NCBI RefSeq assembly: GCF_900114065.1
Contig: NZ_FORS01000008.1
Location: forward strand, 1 to 64,000
DNA: 64,000 bases
Direction: 5' to 3'
From: Stutzerimonas kunmingensis
GTDB taxonomy: Bacteria > Pseudomonadota > Gammaproteobacteria > Pseudomonadales > Pseudomonadaceae
Shown piece by piece: positions 16,540 through 24,854 of this stretch. The translations under genes and the position numbers were made by a program. Position 1 is the stretch's first letter; every line of letters starts with the position of its first letter. The notes beneath the pieces are model-generated. The model was given only the letters and a program-made list of their open reading frames with translations, did no database searches and was not told the origin of the DNA.

Positions 16540-16550
16540 GTTTCGCACAG
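16540..16550. promoter_or_regulatory. Operator-like motif GTTTCGCACAG in the IclR/CoA-ligase gap
   Basis: Exact inverse complement of CTGTGCGAAAC at 7730-7740. It lies 30 bp upstream of the ligase start and between the IclR gene and its probable target, where an IclR-family operator would be expected. Confidence 0.5.
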
Positions 16551-16580
16551 TAAAACAATAATTCATTTTGGAGAATGTCG

Positions 16581-18205
16581 ATGTCCGCTTCCGTGCAAGG
16601 CTACGTGGCTACCGAACTCGCCCGTGGCGGCTACCAGAACGTCCATGACCTGCTGGCTCAGGCCTGCGCGAAGCATCCGCAGCGCGCGGCATTTTCCTGT
16701 GGCGACGACCACCTCACCTACGCCGAGCTGGGCAGTCTTGCCGACGCGTTCGCGCGCTACCTGCGGCATCACGCCGGGCTGCAGCCCGGTGACCGGCTGG
16801 CGCTGCAGCTGCCCAATTCGTTGCATTATCCCATCGCCGTGTTTGGCGCACTCAAGGCCGGGCTGGTGATCGTCAATACCAATCCGCAGTACACGGCCGC
16901 CGAAGCCCGCCATCAGTTCGCGATTCCGGCGCCAGGGCGATCCTTGTGCTCGATCGGCTGCTGCCGCTGGTACGCGCGGTGCAGGCGGACACCGAGCTGG
17001 AGCACGTCATCCTTACCGGCGTCGAGGATCTGCAGGCGCCTGTCTATGACAGCCAGGAGCCGGGAACAGAGCGCTTCATGCAGGCCCTGCGGCTGGGGGC
17101 GGAAAGCCCGCCTCTGGAACGCGAAGCAGGCCTCGACCGGCTGGCGTTGTTGCAGTACACCGGCGGTACGACCGGCGTTTCCAAGGGTGCGATGCTCAGT
17201 CACCGCAATCTGCTAGCCAACGTGCTGCAGACCATCGAGCTGTTCGACAAGCCGGGTCTGCTGGAGCCTGAAAAGGACGTGCGCATCGCGCCGCTGCCGC
17301 TGTATCACATCATGGCGTTTGCTACGAACTGCCTGAGTTCGGTGGGTATGGGCCTGCACACCGTATTCATCCGGGACGGGCGCAATCTGGACGAAACCAT
17401 CGGTGCCATGCAGCGCTATCCGTTCAGCCTGCTCAGCGGCATCAACACGCTGTTCGTCGGGCTGATGAATCACCCGGAGTTTCGCAGCATCGATTTCTCC
17501 AATCTAAAGTGGGCGACGTCCGGCGGCGCGCCGCTCAACAGTGAAGTCGGGCGTCGCTGGCAGGCACTGACCGGTGCGCCGATCCGCGAAGGTTTCGGCC
17601 TGACCGAGGCCTCGCCTGTTGTGGCGACCGGTACACAGCTCAGCCCTTACCGCGAGGGCTACATCGGCCAGGCGCTGATCGAAACCGAGCTGCGCACCGT
17701 GGATGACGAGGGCAACGACGTAGCGCCGGAAATGCCGGGCGAGCTATGGCTGCGCGGTCCGCAGGTGATGCAGGGCTACTGGCAGCGACCGGACGAGACG
17801 GCCAAGGTGCTCACGCCCGAGGGATGGCTGAAGACCGGCGACATCGCCTTGCTGGGTGCCGCGGGCTTCGTGAAGATCGTCGATCGCAAGAAGGACATGA
17901 TCCTGGTCTCCGGCTTCAACGTCTTTCCCAACGAGATCGAGGATGTGCTGATGCAGCATCCATCCGTGCGTGAATGCGTGGCGGTCGGCGTACCGGATGC
18001 GCGCAAGGGTGAGGCAGTGAAGGTCTTCGTCAGCCTCAAGGACGATGCGGCCGACGAGCAGGCGTTGCTCGAGCATTGCCGGCAGTACCTCACCGGCTAC
18101 AAGATGCCGAGCTATCTCGAGCTGCGCGACGAGCTGCCGAAGACAGCCGTGGGCAAGTTGCTGCGTCGGCAGCTGCGCGACGAGGCGCGGGGCAGCGCAG
18201 GTTGA
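16581..18205 (+). pseudogene. Acyl-CoA synthetase (AMP-forming), broken by a single-base frameshift
   Basis: Full-length relative of FadD-type acid-CoA ligases (~541 aa if repaired), which activate carboxylic acids with ATP and CoA. Frame 1 (16581 to about 16921) gives the N-terminus up to TAAEARHQF; the protein then continues in another frame as DSGARAILVLDRLL through YTGGTTGVSKGAMLSHRN (AMP-binding P-loop), GFGLTEASP, TGDIALL and the C-terminal lysine motif TAVGKLLRR. The shift is explained by one missing base near 16920-16922 in the Ala codon before Asp. RBS GGAG suits ATG 16581. The rest is intact, so the lesion is recent or a sequence error. Confidence 0.8.
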
Positions 18206-18208
18206 TTG

Positions 18209-18226
18209 CCACCTATATATAGGTGG
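18209..18226. promoter_or_regulatory. Perfect 18-bp palindrome after the CoA ligase
   Basis: CCACCTATA joined directly to TATAGGTGG, 4 bp after the ligase stop. It has no loop and no T run, so it suits a protein-binding site better than a terminator. No regulator is assigned. Confidence 0.4.
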
Positions 18227-18321
18227 TGAGCTGACGAACGGGCTGCAGTGCTCAGGCCCCGGTCGGCATCGGGCAGCAACTCTCGAAGGCACGGCAGTCG
18301 GGCGGAAATTTCAATCCGCGC

Positions 18322-18350
18322 TTGTTGCCCTAGGGGGTTTCTGATATAAA
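18322..18350 (+). promoter_or_regulatory. Sigma70 promoter of rpmB-rpmG
   Basis: -35 TTGTTG at 18322-18327, a 17-bp spacer, -10 TATAAA at 18345-18350, giving a leader of about 140 nt before rpmB. Confidence 0.7.
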
Positions 18351-18356
18351 GCAGCG

Positions 18357-18499
18357 CTCTTTTCTAGGGGCCCGGTATCTTCGTTCGCAACGTGGCCGGT
18401 AAGACCCCCATGAAACGTGGCGCTGAGCGCCGAACTGACAAGTGAATTCAAGCGGCCAACCCATGCCGGGTTGGGCATGTGGTTTTAGAGGGCTGAGGC
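18357..18499 (+). promoter_or_regulatory. Structured 5' leader of rpmB
   Basis: The untranslated leader holds GGCGC/GCGCC near 18419-18431 and two overlapping hairpins just before the start codon. CCAACCC (18456-18462) can pair with GGGTTGG (18468-18474). Alternatively CATGCC (18462-18467) can pair with GGCATG (18474-18479). They cannot both form. This may allow control of L28/L33 synthesis; that role is inference. Confidence 0.4.
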
Positions 18500-18736
18500 A
18501 TGTCGAGAGTCTGTCAAGTTACCGGTAAGGGTCCGGTAACCGGGAACAACGTTTCCCACGCAATGAACAAAACCCGTCGTCGTTTCCTGCCGAACCTGCA
18601 GCATCATCGCTTCTGGGTCGAGTCGGAGAACCGCTTCGTCCGTCTGCGCCTGAGTGCCAAAGGCATGCGCATCATCGACAAGCGCGGCATTGACGTCGTT
18701 CTGTCCGAGCTGCGCGCCCGCGGCGAAAAGGTTTAA
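18500..18736 (+). CDS. rpmB: 50S ribosomal protein L28 (bL28)
   Basis: 78-aa basic ribosomal protein, the standard length. It begins [21 protein letters not shown] and continues with the conserved [16 protein letters not shown]. Component of the large subunit near the E site. It is followed after 11 bp by rpmG, the conserved bacterial pair. Transcription is from the promoter at 18322-18350 through a structured leader. Confidence 0.98.
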   Translation: MSRVCQVTGKGPVTGNNVSHAMNKTRRRFLPNLQHHRFWVESENRFVRLRLSAKGMRIIDKRGIDVVLSELRARGEKV

Positions 18737-18747
18737 GGAGAGCAATC

Positions 18748-18903
18748 ATGCGTGACCTGATCCGTTTGGTGTCCAGCGCCGGTACCGGCCACTTCTACAC
18801 CACCGACAAGAACAAGCGCACCACCCCCGACAAGATCGAAATCAAGAAATTCGATCCGGTCGTACGCAAGCACGTGATCTACAAGGAAGCCAAGATCAAG
18901 TAA
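18748..18903 (+). CDS. rpmG: 50S ribosomal protein L33 (bL33)
   Basis: 51-aa ribosomal protein beginning [19 protein letters not shown] and continuing [21 protein letters not shown]. It lacks the zinc-binding cysteines (C-minus form), as usual in Gammaproteobacteria. AAGGAG precedes the start, and it is cotranscribed with rpmB. A strong terminator follows. Confidence 0.97.
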   Translation: MRDLIRLVSSAGTGHFYTTDKNKRTTPDKIEIKKFDPVVRKHVIYKEAKIK

Positions 18904-18924
18904 TTGATCGGCCCTTGAAGAAAG

Positions 18925-18948
18925 AACCCGCCTCTTGGCGGGTTTTTT
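18925..18948 (+). terminator. rpmBG terminator
   Basis: AACCCGCC TCTT GGCGGGTT followed by a T run: classic intrinsic terminator 21 nt after rpmG. Confidence 0.9.
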
Positions 18949-19008
18949 CGTTTCTGGCGTACGCTTGGTGCCGGTGCCTGACACCAGTCGTCGTTCGCGT
19001 TGCCTAGT

Positions 19009-19022
19009 TTGATATGCATCAT
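19009..19022 (+). promoter_or_regulatory. Anr/Dnr (FNR-type) box upstream of nrdJa
   Basis: TTGAT-ATGC-ATCAT matches the FNR-family consensus TTGAT-N4-ATCAA at all but the last base. If centred at -41.5, transcription would start near 19057, and a TATCGT -10-like hexamer sits at 19046-19051, 6 bp before that point. Oxygen- or NO-responsive control of the B12-dependent reductase is therefore likely. Confidence 0.6.
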
Positions 19023-19095
19023 GTACGGCGCCTGTCGAATTCGCCTATCGTGCGAGCTTCTTTTCTCCCACTTTCGGCACGAGGATGCGCAGCGC

Positions 19096-21246
19096 ATGGC
19101 GAAGACGGACGGGCCCATCGCGGCAGACAGCAAGAGCACTTCCAGCATCGCCCTGCAGGCGGCTTCCGAAGATATCTGGGCACAGAAATACCGTCTGACC
19201 AGCAAGGACGGCACGCCGATCGATGACAGCGTCGACGCCACCTGGCAGCGCGTCGCCCGCGCCCTGGCTGACGTCGAGCCGGCCAAGCAGCGCGAGCACT
19301 GGCACGAGCGTTTCCTCTGGGCGCTGCGCAACGGCGCCATCCCGGCCGGACGGATCATCTCCAACGCCGGCGCGCAGGATTACAAGCCGGCTACCTCGAC
19401 CATCAACTGCACTGTCTCGGGTTCGATCACCGACTCGATGGATGACATCCTCGGCAAGGTCCACGAGGCCGGTCTGACGCTCAAGGCCGGTTGCGGCATC
19501 GGCTACGAGTTCAGCACCCTGCGTCCGCGCGGCTCCTTCGTCTCGGGTGCCGGTGCGCACACCAGCGGCCCGCTGTCGTTCATGGATATCTTCGACAAGA
19601 TGTGCTTCACCGTGAGTTCGGCCGGCGGCCGCCGCGGCGCGCAAATGGGCACCTTTGATGTCGGCCATCCGGATGTGCGCGAGTTCATCCGCGCCAAGCG
19701 CGAAGACGGCCGACTGCGCCAGTTCAACCTCAGCCTGTTGATCACCGATGAATTCATGCAGGCGGTGGAGGTCGACGGCGAGTGGCCGCTGATCTTCCCG
19801 GTGCACGCCAAGGAAGCCGCCGAGCTCGACCTGGCGGACGCCGAGCATGTGCTCTGGCGCGAATGGCCGGTGCATGACGGCTATATCGTGCGCGACGATG
19901 GGCTGGTTGCCTGCAAGATCTACGGGCGGGTCAAGGCGCGGCATCTGTGGGACATGATCATGGTCTCCACCTATGACTACGCCGAGCCGGGCTTCATCCT
20001 CATCGACCGCGTCAACCAGCTGAACAACAACTGGTGGTGCGAAGCGATCCGTGCGACCAACCCCTGTGGTGAGCAGCCGCTGCCGCCGTACGGGTCGTGT
20101 CTACTGGGCTCGATCAACCTGACCAACTTCGTGATCGACCCGTTCGGTGCGGACGCGCGCTTCGACTGGGACAAGTACCGCGAGGTGGTGCGTGTCTTCA
20201 CCCGCATGCTCGATAACGTCGTCGAGATCAACGGCCTTCCGCTGGAGCAGCAGCGCCACGAGATCGAAAGCAAGCGCCGCCATGGTATGGGTTTCCTCGG
20301 TCTCGGCTCGACCCTGACATTGCTCAAGCTGCGCTATGGCAGCCCGGAAGCCTGCGTGTTTACCGAGGAAGTCGCCCGCGAGATGGCGCTGGTCGGCTGG
20401 GAGCAGGCGCTGGAGCTGTCCAAGGAGAAGGGTCCGGCACCGTTGCTGAGCCAGACCTTCGAAGTCACCGCCGAAATGCTGCGCAAGCGTCCGGAGATGG
20501 CCAAGGACGGTTACAAGGTCGGCGACCAGATTGCCGGTCGCGTGCTGCACGCCAAGTATTCGCGTTACATGCAGAAGATCGCCGAGTACGCGCCCGAGCT
20601 GATCGAGGCGCTGGCCGAGCAGGGCGCGCGCTTCACCCACCACAGCTCGATCGCGCCTACCGGCACCATCAGCCTGAGCCTGGCCAACAACGCCTCCAAC
20701 GGCATCGAGCCGAGCTTCGCCCATCACTACTCGCGCAACCTGATCCGTCCGGGCCGCAAGGCCAAGGAGAAGATCGAGGTGTTCAGCTACGAGCTGCTGG
20801 CCTATCGCACGCTGATCAACGAGCGCGCCAAGCCGGGCTCCGACGAGCCGGGCGAGAAGCTGCCGGACTACTTCATCACCGCCGATGATGTCAGCCCGAC
20901 CCAGCACGTGGATATCCAGGCCGCCGCGCAGCGCTGGGTCGATTCGTCTATCTCCAAGACCGCCAACGTGCCGACCGATTATCCATTCGAGGCGTTCAAG
21001 GACATCTACCGCTACGCCTGGCGCCAGGGCCTCAAGGGCTGCACCACCTTCCGCTTCAATCCGGCGGCCTTCCAGGGCGTGCTGGTCAAGGAAGCCGATC
21101 TGGAAAAGACCCTGTACCGCTTCACTTTGGAGGACGGCAGCGTGGTCGAGCTCAAGGGCAACCAGGAGGTCGAGTACGACGGCGAGGTGAACACCGCCGC
21201 CAACCTGTTCGACGCCCTCAAAGAAGGCTATTACGGCAAGTACTGA
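19096..21246 (+). CDS. nrdJa: Class II (adenosylcobalamin-dependent) ribonucleotide reductase, NrdJa
   Basis: 716-aa catalytic part of the split, oxygen-independent ribonucleotide reductase known from Pseudomonas. It makes deoxyribonucleotides using a B12-generated thiyl radical. Visible are ATSTINCTVSGS (active-site Cys), the finger-loop motif NPCGEQPLPPYGSC (Cys at residue 324, Glu at 326), and PTGTISLSLANNASNGIEPSFA. ATG 19096 follows GAGGA; a TTG at 19000 is in frame but would place the Anr box inside the gene. The C-terminal zinc/cysteine tail is on nrdJb, 61 bp downstream. The genes form one operon. Confidence 0.93.
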   Translation: MAKTDGPIAADSKSTSSIALQAASEDIWAQKYRLTSKDGTPIDDSVDATWQRVARALADVEPAKQREHWHERFLWALRNGAIPAGRIISNAGAQDYKPATSTINCTVSGSITDSMDDILGKVHEAGLTLKAGCGIGYEFSTLRPRGSFVSGAGAHTSGPLSFMDIFDKMCFTVSSAGGRRGAQMGTFDVGHPDVREFIRAKREDGRLRQFNLSLLITDEFMQAVEVDGEWPLIFPVHAKEAAELDLADAEHVLWREWPVHDGYIVRDDGLVACKIYGRVKARHLWDMIMVSTYDYAEPGFILIDRVNQLNNNWWCEAIRATNPCGEQPLPPYGSCLLGSINLTNFVIDPFGADARFDWDKYREVVRVFTRMLDNVVEINGLPLEQQRHEIESKRRHGMGFLGLGSTLTLLKLRYGSPEACVFTEEVAREMALVGWEQALELSKEKGPAPLLSQTFEVTAEMLRKRPEMAKDGYKVGDQIAGRVLHAKYSRYMQKIAEYAPELIEALAEQGARFTHHSSIAPTGTISLSLANNASNGIEPSFAHHYSRNLIRPGRKAKEKIEVFSYELLAYRTLINERAKPGSDEPGEKLPDYFITADDVSPTQHVDIQAAAQRWVDSSISKTANVPTDYPFEAFKDIYRYAWRQGLKGCTTFRFNPAAFQGVLVKEADLEKTLYRFTLEDGSVVELKGNQEVEYDGEVNTAANLFDALKEGYYGKY

Positions 21247-21307
21247 ACCGAACTGCCAATCGTATAAGCGCCGGGCCATCGCTGCGCCCGGCAGGAGAAT
21301 CTGCACA

Positions 21308-22015
21308 ATGACCGTAAAGATCACCCAGCGCATCAAGGGCTTCAAGGTCGTCGACGAGGCCCTCGAACGCCCCGCGGCCGCTGCCGCCAGCACCGATAAC
21401 AAGGCGAGCAAGGCCGTCAATGTGGTGGAAATGGACGAGAGCCTGCAGCGTCCGGAAACCCTGATCGGCATGACCTACAAGATCAAGTCGCCGCTGTTCG
21501 AACACGCGCTGTACGTCACCGTGAACGACATTGTGCTCAACGCCGGCACCCCGCACGAGCAGCGCCGGCCGTTCGAGATATTCATCAATTCGAAGAACAT
21601 GGACCACTTCCAGTGGATCGTGGCGCTGACCCGCATCATGTCTGCGGTGTTCCGCAAGGGTGGCGACTGCACCTTCCTGGTCGAGGAGCTGAAGGCGGTG
21701 TTCGATCCGCGCGGCGGCTACCTGAAGAAGGGCGGCGTCTACATGCCGTCGATCGTGGCCGAGATCGGTGCGGTGCTGGAGCGCCATCTGATCGCCATCG
21801 GCATGCTCGAAGGTCATGCGCTGGACGAAACCCAGCTCAAGTACCTGGCCGAGAAGCGCGCCGCCTACGAAGCCAGCCAGGGCGCGGTGGCGGTCGAGCC
21901 GGGCGAGGGTTTCCCGGCCGGCGCGCAGCTGTGCAACAAGTGCAATACCCAGGCCGTGGTGCAGATGGACGGCTGCGCCACCTGCCTGAACTGCGGCAAC
22001 TCCAAGTGCGGCTAA
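21308..22015 (+). CDS. nrdJb: Class II ribonucleotide reductase, NrdJb (TSCPD and Cys-rich tail)
   Basis: 235-aa small component of the split class II reductase. It has a TSCPD-type domain (~40-165; FEIFINSKNMDHFQWIVALTRIMSAVFR, then RGGYLKKGGVYMPSIVAEIG). The C-terminal cysteine cluster CNKCNTQ...GCATCLNCGNSKCG (209-235) fits the part that re-reduces the active-site disulfide. It is encoded immediately after nrdJa with its own AGGAGA site. The split between catalytic and thiol-relay parts is a known Pseudomonas trait. Confidence 0.9.
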   Translation: MTVKITQRIKGFKVVDEALERPAAAAASTDNKASKAVNVVEMDESLQRPETLIGMTYKIKSPLFEHALYVTVNDIVLNAGTPHEQRRPFEIFINSKNMDHFQWIVALTRIMSAVFRKGGDCTFLVEELKAVFDPRGGYLKKGGVYMPSIVAEIGAVLERHLIAIGMLEGHALDETQLKYLAEKRAAYEASQGAVAVEPGEGFPAGAQLCNKCNTQAVVQMDGCATCLNCGNSKCG

Positions 22016-22376
22016 ACGGCTTGCGCTGATTTCGCCTGCCGTGACGCTCGTCAGGCTCGCTTTACCCGGCGGGCCTGGCTCTGCTAGTTTTCCTTCTCCA
22101 TACCGCCGTCCGGCCGTTGACCCAATGTCTTCCACTGCTCACAGCCTGTTACCCATGAAGCCAGCCGATCTCGGCGCGGCCCGGCTGTGCGCAATCGCTC
22201 CACCTCCCTCTGTCGTTGCCGATCTGGCAATCGCGCCACCACCTCCACAGGCGGTTGCGCTGGGCTGATCCGCCCACATTTCGCAGCTCCGGTTTTCGCT
22301 TCCGATCCTTCCGGGTCGGTGCGCGCACGCTTTCGGCGTTCGCTGGAGCCTGTTTCGCTTCGACAGGTAATCACTG
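22016..22376. other. Intergenic region with a short tandem coding-like repeat
   Basis: 360 bp between nrdJb and the EamA gene. A 47-codon frame (22125-22268, ATG start, no clear RBS) contains a 36-nt-spaced repeat of GCAATCGCKCCACC (22191 and 22227), giving a repeated AIAPPP peptide. I do not recognise a protein and do not call it a gene. Confidence 0.3.
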
Positions 22377-23239
22377 ATGACTTTCAACAAATCGTTGTGG
22401 ACGTCCTATGGCGTCATGACTGTGTTCGTATTGCTGTGGGGCGGTGCGGCCATCTTCACCCGCTGGGGACTACCCCTTTCGCCCTGCTGATCGTGCGCTT
22501 TGCTCTCGCGCTGACTGCAGTTCTGCTTATCGGCCTCTACCGTAGGCGCTGGCGGCCAGCGCTTGGCGCTGCTTGGCAGACGGCGGCGACCGGGCTGCTG
22601 ATGATCGGCTGTTATTCGATCTGCTATTTCCAGGCCATGGCCCATGGCGTGACGCCGGGTGTGATCGCGACGCTGCTTGGCGTGCAGCCGATTCTCACCC
22701 TGTTGCTCCTCGAACGACGCTTCTCGCCGCTGCGTCTGCTGGGATTACTGGTGGCACTGGCCGGGTTGGCCGCGGTGGTATTCCAGAGTCTGGTGCTGGC
22801 ACGTTTCTCAGTCGCCGGGATGCTCTTCGCCCTCGGCGCGCTGCTGTGCATGACAGTGGGTGCGATCCTGCAGCAGCGCGTTCGCCAGAGCCCGGTGGAG
22901 GTGCTGCCGACCCAGTACGGGGTCAGCCTGCTGCTGTGCCTTGCGTTCGTGCCGTTCCAGCCGATCCGCCTGGAAGCGGTGACGGGCTTCATCATTCCGG
23001 TGCTGTGGTTGGGTCTGGTGATCTCGGTGGCGGCGCAGCTGCTGCTGTACCGCATGATCCAGACCGGCAATCTGGTGAACGTCACCAGTCTGTTCTACCT
23101 GGTGCCGGTGGTGACCGTGGGGATGGATTACCTGTTCCTCGGTAATCAGCTGTCGCGCACCGGCTTGCTGGGAATGGGGGCCATTCTGCTGGGGTTGGCG
23201 CTGGTGTTCAGGGCCGCACCGCAGCCGCATCGCGGATGA
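22377..23239 (+). pseudogene. EamA/DMT-family transporter with an N-terminal frameshift
   Basis: 10-helix drug/metabolite transporter of the EamA type, about 285 aa if repaired. The start at 22377 gives a convincing first helix (YGVMTVFVLLWGGAAIFTRWGL), then hits a stop at 22488-22490. The remaining 255 codons, from PFALLIVRFALAL (22475) through both EamA repeats to the end, are in another frame. A net loss of one base (or 1+3n) near 22470-22476 explains it; in related proteins a few residues normally lie between the first helix and SPFALL, so a 7-bp deletion is possible. Substrate unknown. Confidence 0.7.
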
Positions 23240-23241
23240 AA

Positions 23242-23270
23242 AAAGGCCGGGCGGTTGCCGCCCGGCCTTT
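23242..23270. terminator. Shared terminator of the EamA gene and ppnN
   Basis: AAAGGCCGGGCGG TTG CCGCCCGGCCTTT: a perfect 13-bp stem with A/T runs on both sides, between convergent genes. Confidence 0.9.
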
Positions 23271-23278
23271 CGGCAGCT

Positions 23279-24652
23279 TCAGCTGACCACGCGGTAGCAT
23301 GGCGTGTAGGGTACGCCGCCGGGCAGCTTCATGCGGTGCTGCTCGACGAAGGCCTGCAGCAGCTTGTCCAGCGGTTGCATGATCGCCGTGTCGCCGTGGA
23401 TCTCGTAACGGCCGTATTGCTCGATGCGACGAATGCCCTTGTCCTTGACGTTGCCGGCGACGATGCCGGAAAACGCGCGGCGCAGGTTGGCGGCCAGCTC
23501 GTGGGGCGGCAGGTCGCGGCGCAGCGGCAGGCTGGCCATGGCCTCGTGGGTCGGATCGAAGGGTCGCTGGAAGCCTTCCTCGATCTTCAGCAGCCAATTG
23601 AAGTGGAAGGCATCGTTGCGCTCGCGGCGGAACCGTCGTACTTCGCGCAGGCCCTCGGTCATCTGCCGGGCCACTTCGGTAGGGTCGTTGAAGATGATCT
23701 GGTAGCGCTTCTGGGCTTCCTCGCCAAGGGTCGCGCCGACGAAATCGTGCAGCTGCTGCAGATAATCCGCCGCATCGCTCGGTCCGGTGAGAATCACCGG
23801 GAAGGGCACGTCGCGATTGTCCGGATGCAGCAGGATACCGAGCAGGTAGAGGAATTCCTCGGCGGTGCCGACGCCGCCGGGGAAGATGATGATGCCGTGG
23901 CCGACCCGCACGAAGGCTTCCAGACGTTTCTCGATGTCCGGCAGGATCACCAGCTCGTTGACGATCGGGTTCGGTGCCTCGGCGGCGATGATGCCCGGCT
24001 CGGTCAGCCCCAGGTAGCGGCTGCCAACGCGGCGCTGTTTGGCGTGGGCAATGGTGGCGCCCTTCATCGGCCCCTTCATCACGCCCGGGCCGCAGCCGGT
24101 GCAGACATCCAGGCTGCGCAGGCCCAGCTCATGGCCGACGCGCTTGCTGTACTTGTACTCTTCGGTGCTGATCGAGTGGCCACCCCAGCACACCACCATG
24201 TTCGGCTCGATGCCCGGGCGCAGCGTGCGGGCGTTGCGCAGCAGATGAAAGACGTAGTCGGTAATGCCCTGAGAAGTGCTCAGATCGATGCGCGCGCTGC
24301 TCAGTTCGCTCTCGGTATAGACGATGTCCCGCAGCGCGCTGAACAGCATCTCGCGGGTACTGGCGATCATCTCGCCATCGACGAAGGCATCGGCCGGCGC
24401 ATTGAACAGCTCGAGGCGTACGCCGCGATCCTGCTGCAGGATGCGCACCTCGAAGTCCTCATAGGCTTCGAGGATGGTCTTGGCGTTATCGATGCGCGTG
24501 CCGGTGTTGAGGATTGCCAGGGCACACTGGCGGAACAGCTTGTGCGTGCTGCCGGAACCGACTTCGCTCAGCTGCTGTACTTCGCGTTGCGACAGGGTTT
24601 CCAGGCTGCCTTTGGGGGTAACCGAGGCGTTGATTACGTTGCGTTGGGTCAT
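23279..24652 (-). CDS. ppnN: Nucleotide 5'-monophosphate nucleosidase PpnN (LOG family)
   Basis: 457-aa cytosolic enzyme that hydrolyses the N-glycosidic bond of purine and pyrimidine monophosphates, giving base and ribose 5-phosphate. The E. coli homologue YgdH is ~454 aa and controlled by (p)ppGpp. The central LOG Rossmann domain has VCWGGHSIS, GCGPGVMKGPMKGA and the signature PGGVGTAEEFLYLLG; N- and C-terminal YgdH-type domains flank it. ATG 24652 (MTQRNVINASV) is the conserved start. It is monocistronic, with a convergent terminator. Confidence 0.93.
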   Translation of the reverse strand: MTQRNVINASVTPKGSLETLSQREVQQLSEVGSGSTHKLFRQCALAILNTGTRIDNAKTILEAYEDFEVRILQQDRGVRLELFNAPADAFVDGEMIASTREMLFSALRDIVYTESELSSARIDLSTSQGITDYVFHLLRNARTLRPGIEPNMVVCWGGHSISTEEYKYSKRVGHELGLRSLDVCTGCGPGVMKGPMKGATIAHAKQRRVGSRYLGLTEPGIIAAEAPNPIVNELVILPDIEKRLEAFVRVGHGIIIFPGGVGTAEEFLYLLGILLHPDNRDVPFPVILTGPSDAADYLQQLHDFVGATLGEEAQKRYQIIFNDPTEVARQMTEGLREVRRFRRERNDAFHFNWLLKIEEGFQRPFDPTHEAMASLPLRRDLPPHELAANLRRAFSGIVAGNVKDKGIRRIEQYGRYEIHGDTAIMQPLDKLLQAFVEQHRMKLPGGVPYTPCYRVVS

Positions 24653-24854
24653 TGGTGATTCCTGAATTCGATGGCGACACCATCGCGGAGCTGGTGCACC
24701 GAAACGGCGGCTGCGTGCCGCCATCTTAACGCGGTGGCGCAGCGGCGGTGGGCGATCCGTTCGGTAGGCGAGAGGCAAATCGCTCCGAGAGCCGTGGCAG
24801 GTTCGACCCTCGGGGCGATCGGCGGTTCGCCGGGCAGCGCAAGTGCCAGGCTGG

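Noticed and set aside
19000-19095. Upstream TTG start for nrdJa adding 32 residues
   Set aside because: No RBS, the added residues do not look conserved, and the Anr-type site would fall inside the gene. ATG 19096 has GAGGA upstream.
18949-19095. Cobalamin riboswitch ahead of the B12-dependent reductase
   Set aside because: The gap is too short and the predicted leader is only ~40 nt; no B12-box-like sequence or multi-stem fold is visible.
22187-22474. Upstream extension of the EamA frame as the true N-terminus
   Set aside because: It encodes an arginine-rich, non-hydrophobic stretch unlike any transporter start, while the other frame from 22377 gives the expected first helix. A frameshift explains the data better.
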